A stretch of DNA of 64,000 nucleotides, from NCBI GenBank assembly GCA_905480235.1, contig CAJQPP010000021.1:1-64000 (forward strand), read 5' to 3'. The position numbers and the translations under genes are program-made. The notes under the pieces are model-generated. The model saw only the letters and a program-made list of their open reading frames with translations. It made no database searches and had not been told where the DNA came from. This document shows positions 54,707 through 63,954 of the stretch, one piece after another (position 1 is the first letter of the stretch; every line of letters begins with the position of its first letter). Source of the DNA: an uncultured Pirellulaceae bacterium (GTDB lineage Bacteria > Planctomycetota > Planctomycetia > Pirellulales > Pirellulaceae).

Positions 54707-56134
54707 TCCCAGCATTCTCGCCGGGGTGATGGTAATCGCGGCCAGCGAGGTTTTTTCGTCGGCACCTCCACGCACGGCAAACGCTGCCTCGAGTGGTAGA
54801 CTGCTGAGGTCGCGACCGGCTAGGCCTCCCAAGCTGATGGAGCTGCTAAGTGCTGATACGGCAAAGGGGATGCCCGCTTTTTGGAAAATGCCGGGCGAGC
54901 CGACATGGCTGCCGGATGTCTCTTCGGCCCCTCGACGGGCATTGCGGCGACGTCGTGGGGTGTAGATGACTTGGGTTTCCGATTGACTAACGTCGTCTAC
55001 AACCAGCCAAGCCTCGGTACCGCCCTCGATGATCAAGTCGTAATCCAGTTCGGATGCCAGGTCGGCCATGTCTTTAATTTCATCAACGGTATCGGCAGAA
55101 ATCCGCAAAGCGATTTCATGCTTCAACAATCGCAACAATTCAGGGTTAATACGAGAACCACCGCGACTGCTCGAGGCTGCCGTTCTACTGCCTGAACTGG
55201 CGCCAGCTTTCGAGGCGGTGCCCTCCTTGTCGCCAGGTTTCGCGGTGTTGGTGTCTTTCTTTTTGTCCGCCTCTGCTTGAATCGCTTTTTTCGCTTTTAA
55301 TACTTCGCGCCTCCAATTGTGGCGGTTCAGGGCGCCCGTGAGTGATCCGGGATTCGGGCTGTAGAAGACATTCTCTTCCAGCAGCATGGAATCCAGGTTT
55401 CCGAAACTCAGTTTGAGAGCAGCGAACTTTCGCGGCTGGGGTTGGCTGGGGGGACGAGACGTAATCGGTTCCGTGGGCAGCACGGGCAGACCACAGCACG
55501 GACACAATGAAGTGTCCTCGTCACCATAATCCAGCAAAGCTTCGGTTACGTACTCTTCCGGGTTGGGGTCGAGCCCCAGAAATCGTTCTTCGGGTTCACC
55601 GTTGCGTCGTCGTCGGCCTCGACCGCCTCGACTGGAAAGTTCCACGCAACCGGAGGTGATCCCAACGCCCAAGGCAAATTTCATATTTCGATCGAACGGA
55701 TCCAGCGCATCGTTGAGTTTGTCCTGTTTCTGCGGTGCACTTCGGACACCAAGACCACTCATGTTGATGGCAACGAAACCGGGTGTGATCACTTTCCCCG
55801 TGGCGTCGATGATTGTGGCGCCTTCGGGTACCTCGATATCATTTCCGAGTTCTGTGATTTTTCCATCCTGCATGAGCAGCGTCCCGCCACGGATCATTGA
55901 CCCGGTCACGGTGTGAATATCTCCACCCACGACAGCGGTGATGGGGCCCGCTTCTTTTTTCTCTTGTTCGTCTGCGGCTTTTTCCGGCTTCACCTCGCGT
56001 TGTTGGGCGCGTCGGCCTTCGCTGCCACGGCGGCGGTTCCGCGGACCATCATCTTGTGCGGTAACCAAGGTGGCAGCACAGGACATCACGATGACCAGCA
56101 AGCCTGTCGAAATCATGTTTGTTCTAACGCTCAT
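54539..56134 (-). CDS. Amidohydrolase-like exported protein, metal ligands missing
   Basis: 531 aa, last gene of the amidohydrolase operon. Signal peptide (ISTGLLVIVMSCAATLVTA), a charged Arg/Glu-rich stretch, then the composite beta domain (GGTLLMQDGKITELGNDIEV) and barrel of COG1228 amidohydrolases. Where active members have HxH after PG (PGxIDAHSH) this reads ITPGFVAINMSGLG, so no metal pair. The middle holds a low-complexity region (about 150-330) with CPCC and Ser/Gly/Lys-rich text. The C-terminal part is standard (ITPARMLGLEDRIGSIEVGKDADILILNGPPLD). Overlaps the previous gene by 11 bp. Probably not an enzyme of the usual type. Confidence 0.75.
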   Translation of the reverse strand: MSVRTNMISTGLLVIVMSCAATLVTAQDDGPRNRRRGSEGRRAQQREVKPEKAADEQEKKEAGPITAVVGGDIHTVTGSMIRGGTLLMQDGKITELGNDIEVPEGATIIDATGKVITPGFVAINMSGLGVRSAPQKQDKLNDALDPFDRNMKFALGVGITSGCVELSSRGGRGRRRRNGEPEERFLGLDPNPEEYVTEALLDYGDEDTSLCPCCGLPVLPTEPITSRPPSQPQPRKFAALKLSFGNLDSMLLEENVFYSPNPGSLTGALNRHNWRREVLKAKKAIQAEADKKKDTNTAKPGDKEGTASKAGASSGSRTAASSSRGGSRINPELLRLLKHEIALRISADTVDEIKDMADLASELDYDLIIEGGTEAWLVVDDVSQSETQVIYTPRRRRNARRGAEETSGSHVGSPGIFQKAGIPFAVSALSSSISLGGLAGRDLSSLPLEAAFAVRGGADEKTSLAAITITPARMLGLEDRIGSIEVGKDADILILNGPPLDYRTYVEQAIVDGKVCYDRAKDRVYPVFDRE

Positions 56135-57455
56135 AAACGGACCTGCCCATCAAGAATACCTGTTTCAGTCGACTGCCGGTTGCCAGAGGGTCACCATGAA
56201 AGACGAGGAAATTAGCCACTTTGTCTTTTTCTAGTGAGCCGAGTGTTTTATCGATTCCCAGCATCTTGGCTGGGCGTGTTGTTAGTGCTTGCAAAGCCGT
56301 ATCTCGAGGTAGGCCGGATTTCACGAGCATGGCGATCGGGAACAAGGGATCGTCTTGGCTGCTAATCATCTGGCTGTTGTTGAGAGACAAGGAGATTGCA
56401 AAAGGAATTTTCTTGCTGTGTGCCATTTGCGGCACGTTCATTAGCTGAGAACTGTAGGGTACGGTGTCAATCGTCGGTTGCATCACCAGCGTGATGTTTT
56501 TTGAATCCCCAATGTCATCCAACGATTGGAAGAGGTTGGGGCCCGTGGCTACCAGATGAATTTTAGCGTCTTTAGATTTTTTCAACATCTTGTTTAGGTG
56601 TGCGACGGTAGCGGCGTTGTTGGCGTTGACAACGAGCGCTTTTTTGCCTTCGCGAACGGCTTTCCACATGTCCTTAATCGGATCCGTTTCTGGCTTCTTC
56701 GGCGCTGTTTTTTCAGCCACTTTTTTGGTCTCGGATGCGGAGCCACCTGTGGGTGGTTGGGCGCCTCCACGGCCCCGTCTACCGGCCCTCATGCGTGCGA
56801 TCATTTCAGCGCGACTCATCGATTTCCCTCGACTACTCTTGCTGCTGGATTCATCGGCCAGATTTTTTCGGATCGTGTCTAAGGCGCTGGTTTGATTTGT
56901 GACCTTTGCGAACAGGAATCCATCGCTGTCTGTCAAAAGCATTTCCGGGGTGGGATCGGGTACCGGTTGGGCGATCGCCGATAGTCCACGTCCGTCGGTG
57001 ACTAACTGAGCCGTCGTAATGCCGCTGCGAATGGCAGGCATAAAGTCGACATCATAGGGGTAAAAGTTTTCCGCAACGTTGGTGAAGCTGCCCACGCTGA
57101 AAGTGGTAACTGGGCGGCGAAAGACCCGTCCGCGGAACGTAAAGGTCTGTTGCGAACTTGCCGATTGGGTTTTTTTGAAGACGTAATAAGGATCGATGAT
57201 CCCCGGCATGACGGTTTTTCCCTGTAGGGAGACGACACGCGCATCCCCGGGTATTTCGATGTCTTTACCGATATCAACAATCTTGCCGTCCCTCACCAAC
57301 AGCGTGCCATTTTCGATTTGCCCCAGTGGCCCCATCGTCATCAAATTGGCATCGGTGTAAGCCACGGTTTGGCCAAACGAACAGAGACTCCAGGCTCCTA
57401 CCACCATGGCGGTAACGAGTCCGAGCGACTTGGATATGATCAATTGTTTATTCAT
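56124..57455 (-). CDS. Amidohydrolase-like exported protein, metal ligands missing
   Basis: 443 aa. Signal peptide (LGLVTAMVVGAWSLCSFG), beta domain (IENGTLLVRDGKIVDIGKDI), then VMPGIIDPYYVFK where PGxIDxHxH is expected, so the metal-binding pair is absent. A basic insert (AEMIARMRAGRRGRGGAQ) with Lys/Pro-rich text interrupts the barrel near residues 215-265. The C-terminus is typical (ALTTRPAKMLGIDKTLGSLEKDKVANFLVFHGDPL). Starts 12 bp after the upstream gene. Homologous to its neighbours; function unknown. Confidence 0.78.
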   Translation of the reverse strand: MNKQLIISKSLGLVTAMVVGAWSLCSFGQTVAYTDANLMTMGPLGQIENGTLLVRDGKIVDIGKDIEIPGDARVVSLQGKTVMPGIIDPYYVFKKTQSASSQQTFTFRGRVFRRPVTTFSVGSFTNVAENFYPYDVDFMPAIRSGITTAQLVTDGRGLSAIAQPVPDPTPEMLLTDSDGFLFAKVTNQTSALDTIRKNLADESSSKSSRGKSMSRAEMIARMRAGRRGRGGAQPPTGGSASETKKVAEKTAPKKPETDPIKDMWKAVREGKKALVVNANNAATVAHLNKMLKKSKDAKIHLVATGPNLFQSLDDIGDSKNITLVMQPTIDTVPYSSQLMNVPQMAHSKKIPFAISLSLNNSQMISSQDDPLFPIAMLVKSGLPRDTALQALTTRPAKMLGIDKTLGSLEKDKVANFLVFHGDPLATGSRLKQVFLMGRSVYER

Positions 57456-57467
57456 TTTGAAGTGCTA

Positions 57468-58727
57468 TTAAAATCTTTGCCGATCGACTTTGGTATCGTA
57501 AACACTGCGACCATCAATAAAGACCTCGGTGACATGATTCCGCGGGTCCAGTATGGAACCGGTGGTAATCACAATGTCGGCGTCTTTGCCTTTTTCGAGC
57601 GAGCCAACTCGGTCATCGATCATCAAGGCTTTTGCTGCTTGAATGGTCAAACCCTTGATGGCGCGCTCTTCACTCCACCCATAACGTACCGCCATCGCGG
57701 CTTGAAAGAATAATTCTTCTTGTGGAATTACGGGTGCGTCGGTGTTGACGCCGAGGACTTTGATCCCTCTTTTCTCATATTCGTTAACAATCCCGACGAC
57801 CTGGCCTTGGTCGCGATCTAACAAGAATCCGCGTGGGCCAGCCATCACTGGAATATCACGTTTGGCCAACTCTTTGCCGATCTTATAGGCGTCAAAGGTG
57901 CCGTGATCGATCACGACTTTGAGGTTCATTTCATCATGCAGAATACGCACCGTTGATTGAATGACCTGGTACTGTTGGGTGTGCACCACGACCGGGATTT
58001 CACGATGGAATAGGGGTTTAAAATATTCCAAACGGAGATTGAATTCGGGTTCAGGAGCCTCGCCGGCCTGGAAAGCGTCCCACTGGCGAACGTACATTTG
58101 GCCTTCTCGCAGTTGTTGCCGAATCACGTAGTTCATGCCCATTCGCCCGGAACCGGTTTCCCCGGTTCGTCTTTCCGGGTTGCCAGCTTGAGCGATCTTC
58201 AAGACACCCGGTGCACGCATGATTACATCTTCGGGTTTGCCGGGGCCCGTTTTCATGAGCACGCCAAATCCGCCCATGTTGGTTCCGCTGCCCGGGATAT
58301 AACAAATCGAAGTCACACCCCCAGCAATGGCAACTTTTAGTTGATCATTATGCGGAATCACTTGATCCCAATTGCGCAGCTCCGGGTTGGTCTGATAGAC
58401 CATTTCATTTAAGTCACGGGAGCCGCCGACGTGGCTATGCGCGTCAATTAAACCAGGCATCGCGAAATGATCAGAGTGGTCGATTTCCTGATATCCCTCG
58501 GGCACCTGAATTTCACTCCGTGGACCGATGTCTTCAATTTTTCCGTCGCTGACCAAAATCGTACCGTTGGCGATCGGATCGCCGACCGACGTCAATATTT
58601 TACCGACATGAATTGCCAGTTTGGGTTTTTGGTTCTTATCGGAGTCGTCGGTTTCTTGAGCAGCCAATCCGATTGGCATGCAAAAGAAAAGTGCGACCGC
58701 GAAAAAACTTCGCCCAAACGCGAACAT
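57468..58727 (-). CDS. Amidohydrolase (COG1228-like) with complete metal site
   Basis: 419 aa from the ATG at 58727; signal peptide (FAFGRSFFAVALFFCMPIGLA). The only module in the row with all ligands: HSH in PGLIDAHSHVGG, His in PVVVHTQQYQV, His in VVIDHGTFD and Asp in VNTDAPVI, as in imidazolonepropionase-like and prolidase-like enzymes. Probably hydrolyses an amide, lactam or imide in the periplasm; the substrate cannot be read. GGFGVLMKTG and the C-terminal SLEKGKDADIVITTGSILDP are family-typical. Frame is open to 58772, but the signal peptide decides the start. Confidence 0.88.
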   Translation of the reverse strand: MFAFGRSFFAVALFFCMPIGLAAQETDDSDKNQKPKLAIHVGKILTSVGDPIANGTILVSDGKIEDIGPRSEIQVPEGYQEIDHSDHFAMPGLIDAHSHVGGSRDLNEMVYQTNPELRNWDQVIPHNDQLKVAIAGGVTSICYIPGSGTNMGGFGVLMKTGPGKPEDVIMRAPGVLKIAQAGNPERRTGETGSGRMGMNYVIRQQLREGQMYVRQWDAFQAGEAPEPEFNLRLEYFKPLFHREIPVVVHTQQYQVIQSTVRILHDEMNLKVVIDHGTFDAYKIGKELAKRDIPVMAGPRGFLLDRDQGQVVGIVNEYEKRGIKVLGVNTDAPVIPQEELFFQAAMAVRYGWSEERAIKGLTIQAAKALMIDDRVGSLEKGKDADIVITTGSILDPRNHVTEVFIDGRSVYDTKVDRQRF

Positions 58728-58741
58728 TGAACTTGGAAATA

Positions 58742-61390
58742 TCACTCTTGTTCCTCTCGATCGTATACCCATGATCCATCAATCATCACGGCCAGAACTT
58801 TGGTTGCATTTTCAAATGGCGGGCCACTCAACACGATGAGATCAGCATCATTTCCGGGTATGAGTGAACCGAATTTCATTTCTTTGGAGAGCAATTCGGC
58901 CGGTGCCGATGTCAGGGCCCGCAAACCGTCTTGGGCTCCCAGACCTTTGCTCACCGAATATTGAATTGCCGCTGGCAGTTGTCCGACCCCGGTGGTTCCC
59001 TTGGATTGAAAAGCGAACGTGACCTGTTCGTTAGCAAGTAATTGAGGCAGGTTCGTCGTGCGTTTATCAATCGTTACGGTCATCTCAGGACCGGCGCAAA
59101 CACCGACGTCATAGCCTTTCAACAAATCGGGGAAACGTGCCAAGTCATCGCCGCCCGCAATAACTGTGCGGATCTTGTATTCATCGACAAACAATTTCAA
59201 TGCTTCCTTGATCGCTGGTGATTTGCGAGCCTCCACGACGGCCGGTATTTTTCCGGTGAGCAATGCTCGGTAAGGTTCCAAGGCTTCATTTTTCTTGGGT
59301 TCTTTGGGAGCGGGTTCTTCTTTTTTGGCATCGGTTTTTTCCGCGTCATCTTTGGATTCGCTGCCGCCCTCTTTGGCGTCTTTGGTATCGTCGCTATCCC
59401 CGTCCTCTTTTTTGTCTTCGTCTTTAGTCGCGGGCTTTTCTTTGTTTTCTTCGGCGGGCTTTTCCGCTTCTTCTTTTTTAACCTCTTTTTTGGCGTCCTC
59501 GGGATTTTTGGATTCCGCTGACTCCTGTTTAGCTTTCTCGGCCTTCGCTTTTTCTGCTGCTTGTGCTTTCGCCTCTTCAGCAGCCAGCTTTTTCTGGGCT
59601 TCCTGTTTCTCGTTGTAAGCGGCCAGGTCCTTGTCGTATTTAATAAACGACTCGTGATACGCTTTCCCGGCCTGCAGTGTTTTTTTCAAAGCGGCAATGG
59701 ATGTAGCGGTGTTGTCACTGACTTTGAAACGAATGGCAACCGGATCGGCGATGACGCGTACATCGTCACCGAGTTTGAAAGCGACCAACGGCGTACCGCT
59801 GCTGGAGGACATGGATCCCAGCAGTACCGTGGTGACACCCTGTTCCCGAGCAAACTTGATCGCTGGATCGTCGGCGTACAGTTGTTCACCTAATTTGGTG
59901 TTCATTCTGACCGAACCACTCAGGGGTCCACCGAGACCAATTCCGGTACCCAAGTCCACGAATCCGGGAACGATCACCGCGTCGGCGTAGTTCCTTACTT
60001 CGGCATCCACAGGAGCGGAAACATCGGCGCCGATGCCACGCACGGTTTTTCCTTTAACGACGATACGAGCGTTATCGATAATGTGCCCGTCACCCGTGTA
60101 TACCTTGCCGGCACGTACAACGGTTGTTTTCGTTTTTGCAGCGCGATCGAAAACCGGTTCGCCATTGACATAGGTCGCCATGACCGCGGTGTGCAAAGCA
60201 AATGGTGCGTTGTTCAATATTACGAAATCAGCATCTTTGCCGGCGGCAAGTTGTCCGACCCGATCATCGACCCCCAACATCTTGGCAGGTACATGGGTCA
60301 ACATGGAAACCAGTTGATTCTGACTTAAGTCATCTTTCATGAACTGGCCCGCTACAAACAAGATGTCCTTCAATTCCTCATCGGCACCCGGTTGCACGGC
60401 GACCGGAATTCCGGCGTCGAGTAATTCCCGGGTAAACTCCCAAGGTTCGTTTTGCTTTTTCAGCTCTTCCGTTGTCGGGTTGGTGATTTTGCCAGGCGAT
60501 AATCCGACCAGTACAACGCCTTTGACAAAAGAGGACCAATCTGGAAAGTCATCCACAAACGGTTCGAGGTCTTGGCAATCTGTAAGGATCACCTGAAAAC
60601 CAAACTGCTTCGCCAAACCAATCGCTCCCCGAATTTCCGGAGCGGTTTTGGCGCTGATGCGAACGACTCCAGAATCTTGCAGATGTTGGGCGAGTGCGGT
60701 AATGACCTCATCTTGACTAGCCGTCGCTGAATCATTGGCGTCGGGGACGTCTGTAAACAACAACCGCAAACCGGCCAGAGAACCGGCCAATGTTGAGAGT
60801 TGCGGACGCGTCGGTTCCAAGGGACGATCTTCGGATACCGGACCTACCTGGGGTTCATAAATGCGTGGAGGCTTGCGAGCATTATCGTCCAACACAATTC
60901 GCATACTCTCGCGATCCAGAAGCAATCGATTCGCCAGATCGTCGCCGGATAACTTGACGACCGCGCCTACACCAGGCATCAAACGATTTTCGCCAGCGGA
61001 TATCTGTGCCGATGTGATGCCCGATTCAAGGTAAGCACTTTGGTCAGCAAAAAAATCAAACCCATCGATCGCCATGATCTGAGGGGTGAGCGTTTTGGGA
61101 GCATCCTGAGTTCCAGCCAATTGCGTTTTGGCAACGACGATGCCGGGCATGATCGAGCGACCGGCCAAAGAATGTTGGCGAGCATTTGCCGGGATAGCGA
61201 CCGAGTCGCGTGGTCCCACCGTTTGTACTTTCCCATCCACGACCACCAACACGGCATCGTGAATCGGTTCGCCGTCGCCAGTCCAGATCGTATCCGCGAC
61301 ATAGGCGTCAACCTGCCATGAAATTGCCGGATTGCATAACAGCAAAACGACAACGGCGAAAACGCCCAACTTGATTTGGAAACAACTCAT
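58742..61390 (-). CDS. Double-module amidohydrolase-like protein, metal ligands missing
   Basis: 882 aa from the ATG at 61390. Two complete amidohydrolase modules in tandem: the first ends near PAKMLGVDDRVGQLAAGKDADFVILNNAP, the second begins at VVRAGKVYTGDGHIIDNARI and ends PAELLSKEMKFGSLIPGNDADLIVLSGPP. Both lack HxH: IMPGIVVAKTQLAG in the first, IVPGFVDLGTGIGL in the second. The second barrel is split by a highly charged Lys/Glu/Ala-rich segment of over 100 residues (59287-59618 in DNA). Signal peptide at the N-terminus (VFAVVVLLLCNPAIS). AGGA 9-10 nt before the ATG. Probably an internal duplication or a fusion of two operon members. Confidence 0.82.
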   Translation of the reverse strand: MSCFQIKLGVFAVVVLLLCNPAISWQVDAYVADTIWTGDGEPIHDAVLVVVDGKVQTVGPRDSVAIPANARQHSLAGRSIMPGIVVAKTQLAGTQDAPKTLTPQIMAIDGFDFFADQSAYLESGITSAQISAGENRLMPGVGAVVKLSGDDLANRLLLDRESMRIVLDDNARKPPRIYEPQVGPVSEDRPLEPTRPQLSTLAGSLAGLRLLFTDVPDANDSATASQDEVITALAQHLQDSGVVRISAKTAPEIRGAIGLAKQFGFQVILTDCQDLEPFVDDFPDWSSFVKGVVLVGLSPGKITNPTTEELKKQNEPWEFTRELLDAGIPVAVQPGADEELKDILFVAGQFMKDDLSQNQLVSMLTHVPAKMLGVDDRVGQLAAGKDADFVILNNAPFALHTAVMATYVNGEPVFDRAAKTKTTVVRAGKVYTGDGHIIDNARIVVKGKTVRGIGADVSAPVDAEVRNYADAVIVPGFVDLGTGIGLGGPLSGSVRMNTKLGEQLYADDPAIKFAREQGVTTVLLGSMSSSSGTPLVAFKLGDDVRVIADPVAIRFKVSDNTATSIAALKKTLQAGKAYHESFIKYDKDLAAYNEKQEAQKKLAAEEAKAQAAEKAKAEKAKQESAESKNPEDAKKEVKKEEAEKPAEENKEKPATKDEDKKEDGDSDDTKDAKEGGSESKDDAEKTDAKKEEPAPKEPKKNEALEPYRALLTGKIPAVVEARKSPAIKEALKLFVDEYKIRTVIAGGDDLARFPDLLKGYDVGVCAGPEMTVTIDKRTTNLPQLLANEQVTFAFQSKGTTGVGQLPAAIQYSVSKGLGAQDGLRALTSAPAELLSKEMKFGSLIPGNDADLIVLSGPPFENATKVLAVMIDGSWVYDREEQE

Positions 61391-61451
61391 ATTGTAAGTC
61401 CTGTGGTAATCAGATCCCGCCCTGCGGCGCAAGTAATCAGGTATCGCTTGG

Positions 61452-62759
61452 TTACTTTTGATCTGTTTTTCCTAGCAATAATTCCAGCTTTTCGTCGTTA
61501 TCCCGCTCGTAGACGACTTCCCCATTGACGATCGTAGTTTCGACCCAAGTGCCGTTTTTGAGTGGGTCGCCCGTCAAAATAATGACATCGCCATCCTTGC
61601 CTTTTTCCAGAGATCCGACGAATTGATCGACGCCCAAAAATTCTGCAGGTAACAACGTCAGTGCTTTTAACGCCTCGTCTTTTGGCATGCCGTATTTGAC
61701 CGCCGTGGCCGCTTGGTACCAGAGGTAGTTGTTGCCGAGTGTGTTGTTACTGGATCGGGCGACTTGAAACGCAAAAGGAACGTCCTGATCACGAAATGAT
61801 TCGGTGACGACGATCTTCTTCTCCTCGTCGGTGCGTGGATCTTTATCCCAGAACACCATTTGTGAATCGAGAATCACAGGCAAGCCAGATGCTGCCACCT
61901 GTTTAGCCGCTTTGTGGCAGTCGCGACCAAGCACGAGGATGGCGTTCATTTTGTATTGATTGATCAACTGAGTGGCGTAGGCGACATCCATGGCTTTGTC
62001 GCAATAAATGAATACGGGCAGTTTGCCGGATACGACCTTCATCAAGGCCTTTGTCAGTTCGCTATCCGTTTCACTTTTCGGTTTTGAAGGGGTGGCTGCC
62101 GTTTTGCTTTCGCCTTCCTTGGATTTGTCTTCTGCCTTTTCCTCGTCCTTGCCGCTTTCTTTTTTGGCATCGCTTTCGATTTTACGTTTTGCTTCGCCCA
62201 AGGCTTTTCGCAATGCGGCGAGATGCCCCATACGGCTGGTTTGTCCGGCGGGTCGTAGCGAAATTTTCATTCCGGCGTCTCGCTTGAGCACCATGTATTC
62301 GACAAAGTCACCGCCCGTCTTAATGACGGCGGCCTGCCCACCGATCATCGTCGAGTTTCCTGGCACGACCGCCACGCTGGTAACTCCGTTACGACGAGCG
62401 CTGTCAAAATAAGGTCGCATTGGGTCAATTCCGTCCATCACGGAAACATACGGTACGTTTGGGTTGGTCTCATTTGCTTGGCTCAGTCCTTCGGAACTAT
62501 GAGCTTCCACAAAGCCCGGCATCACGACTTTGCCCGTGGCGTCAATGATTCGCGCGTCGACGGGGATGTCGAGATCGGTACCGACCGCAGCAATTTTTCC
62601 GTCCCGTATGAGAAGCGTGCCGTTTTCAATCGCTTCGCCCGCTACCGGAATGATTTTTCCGCCCTTAATCGCCAGCGAGTTCTGGGCGTCGGCAGAGCCA
62701 AAAAAGGTGATCGCAAAAACGATCGCCAAGCTTGATTTCAAGATGGTTTGATATGACAC
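61452..62759 (-). CDS. Amidohydrolase-like exported protein, partial metal site
   Basis: 435 aa from GTG 62759, two bases after the previous gene's TAG; AAAGGAAA precedes it. The frame is open to 62828 but the signal peptide (ILKSSLAIVFAITFFGSADA) begins here. Motif reads PGFVEAHSSEGL: one His, the second replaced by Ser. A Lys/Glu-rich insert (AKRKIESDAKKESGKDEEKA) interrupts the barrel at about residues 185-230. Then VFIYCDKAMDVAY where His is expected, and the standard C-terminus (PAEFLGVDQFVGSLEKGKDGDVIILTGDPL). Likely inactive or altered. Confidence 0.8.
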   Translation of the reverse strand: MSYQTILKSSLAIVFAITFFGSADAQNSLAIKGGKIIPVAGEAIENGTLLIRDGKIAAVGTDLDIPVDARIIDATGKVVMPGFVEAHSSEGLSQANETNPNVPYVSVMDGIDPMRPYFDSARRNGVTSVAVVPGNSTMIGGQAAVIKTGGDFVEYMVLKRDAGMKISLRPAGQTSRMGHLAALRKALGEAKRKIESDAKKESGKDEEKAEDKSKEGESKTAATPSKPKSETDSELTKALMKVVSGKLPVFIYCDKAMDVAYATQLINQYKMNAILVLGRDCHKAAKQVAASGLPVILDSQMVFWDKDPRTDEEKKIVVTESFRDQDVPFAFQVARSSNNTLGNNYLWYQAATAVKYGMPKDEALKALTLLPAEFLGVDQFVGSLEKGKDGDVIILTGDPLKNGTWVETTIVNGEVVYERDNDEKLELLLGKTDQK

Positions 62760-62761
62760 GG

Positions 62762-63949
62762 CTAGTTTCCTTTTGCCTGGCGAGTTGTATTTTTTGGTTC
62801 GGTAATTTTGCCGTCGACCATCACCCATTCGATAGCCGTTGTGAATTCCAAAGGATCGCCCTGAAGGGCAATGAGATCAGCGTCTTTGCCGATTTCGATG
62901 GTGCCGACACGTTCGTTGATGCCGAGGATTTGTGCGGGAGATGTTGTGATCGCCGCGAGTGCCTTGTTGGCGTCCAATCCAAACCGGTGAGCAAAACGTG
63001 CCTGCTCCAATTGATTGTTGCCAGAGATGCAGAATGTGATTCCCGCTTCGTCCAAAATCCCGGCTTGGTTCCAACAGAGTTCTGTTTGCTCGGGCCCGAA
63101 CATGGAGCCGGTGGTAGTACCACCCAAAATAACGGAATAGTTTCGAGCGGAGATCAAATCCGTGATTTTGTAGGACTCATGGCCGCCCACAAGGATGGGT
63201 TGAAAATCAAATTCCTCCGCCAGTGTTGCCGCAGTGCTCAAGTCGTGGGCCACGCGACTGACGATAAAGAACGGGCGTTTGCCATTGAGCGCCTCGGCAA
63301 GCGGAGCGGATTCCATTTTCCCTTGCTTCACTTTGCTTAATGAGTTGCGGAGGATCCAAACGACGCCCATGCGGTTGGTGGGTTGGCGAACGTAAATGCT
63401 GTCAGGTCGCTGCCGTGAACTGTTGCGTGCTGTTGGATCGGAACAAATCGAGGCGACGAGGGCGTAGTCATCATTGACGACTTGTTCGCCACCCGTTTTG
63501 ACAATGCTGGCAATTCCCGAGACGACATTTTGCGTGCCAGGGCAGACACACATGGTGGTGGTACCGGCATGTAATCGCTGCTTCATATCCGTCGACTTCC
63601 AATCGATCGAACGCGCGGCACGGAAATTGGGAGTGATTTCCTTGGTCACCTCATCAGAGCTATCCGCGCCCATTCCCGATTGTGTGTAAGCGTCGATCAA
63701 ACCCGGCATCAAAACCGAACCTTCTCCCAATTCGACCAGTGTCGCATCACCTCGCGTCGCTGCGGGGATAACCGAATCAACTGCTTTTATTTTGCCATTC
63801 TCGACCAGGACCTGGCCGGGTGAGATCGGCTCGCCCGACATGGTGTAAACCGTGCCGGCCGAATACAACACGGCGGCATCGTCTTGCGCGATAACCGTGG
63901 TGACGGTTAACAGGCATATGGTGAAGAGTACGGGGGTTTTTATTTTCAT
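62762..63949 (-). CDS. Amidohydrolase-like exported protein, metal ligands missing
   Basis: 395 aa. Short signal peptide (KTPVLFTICLLTVTTVIA). Beta domain (SPGQVLVENGKIKAVDSVIP), then MPGLIDAYTQSGMG, with no HxH; the later His/Asp positions are also poorly kept (FFIVSRVAHDLS; CISGNNQLEQ). C-terminus normal (SPAQILGINERVGTIEIGKDADLIALQGDPL). Five bases separate it from the preceding gene's stop, so it is translationally linked. Part of the same tandem array. Confidence 0.8.
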   Translation of the reverse strand: MKIKTPVLFTICLLTVTTVIAQDDAAVLYSAGTVYTMSGEPISPGQVLVENGKIKAVDSVIPAATRGDATLVELGEGSVLMPGLIDAYTQSGMGADSSDEVTKEITPNFRAARSIDWKSTDMKQRLHAGTTTMCVCPGTQNVVSGIASIVKTGGEQVVNDDYALVASICSDPTARNSSRQRPDSIYVRQPTNRMGVVWILRNSLSKVKQGKMESAPLAEALNGKRPFFIVSRVAHDLSTAATLAEEFDFQPILVGGHESYKITDLISARNYSVILGGTTTGSMFGPEQTELCWNQAGILDEAGITFCISGNNQLEQARFAHRFGLDANKALAAITTSPAQILGINERVGTIEIGKDADLIALQGDPLEFTTAIEWVMVDGKITEPKNTTRQAKGN

Positions 63950-63954
63950 AGTTG

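Noticed and set aside
59295-59618. Plus-strand frame rich in Ser and Leu
   Set aside because: It is the complement of the Lys/Glu/Ala-rich insert of the amidohydrolase gene; its composition is forced by the real gene.
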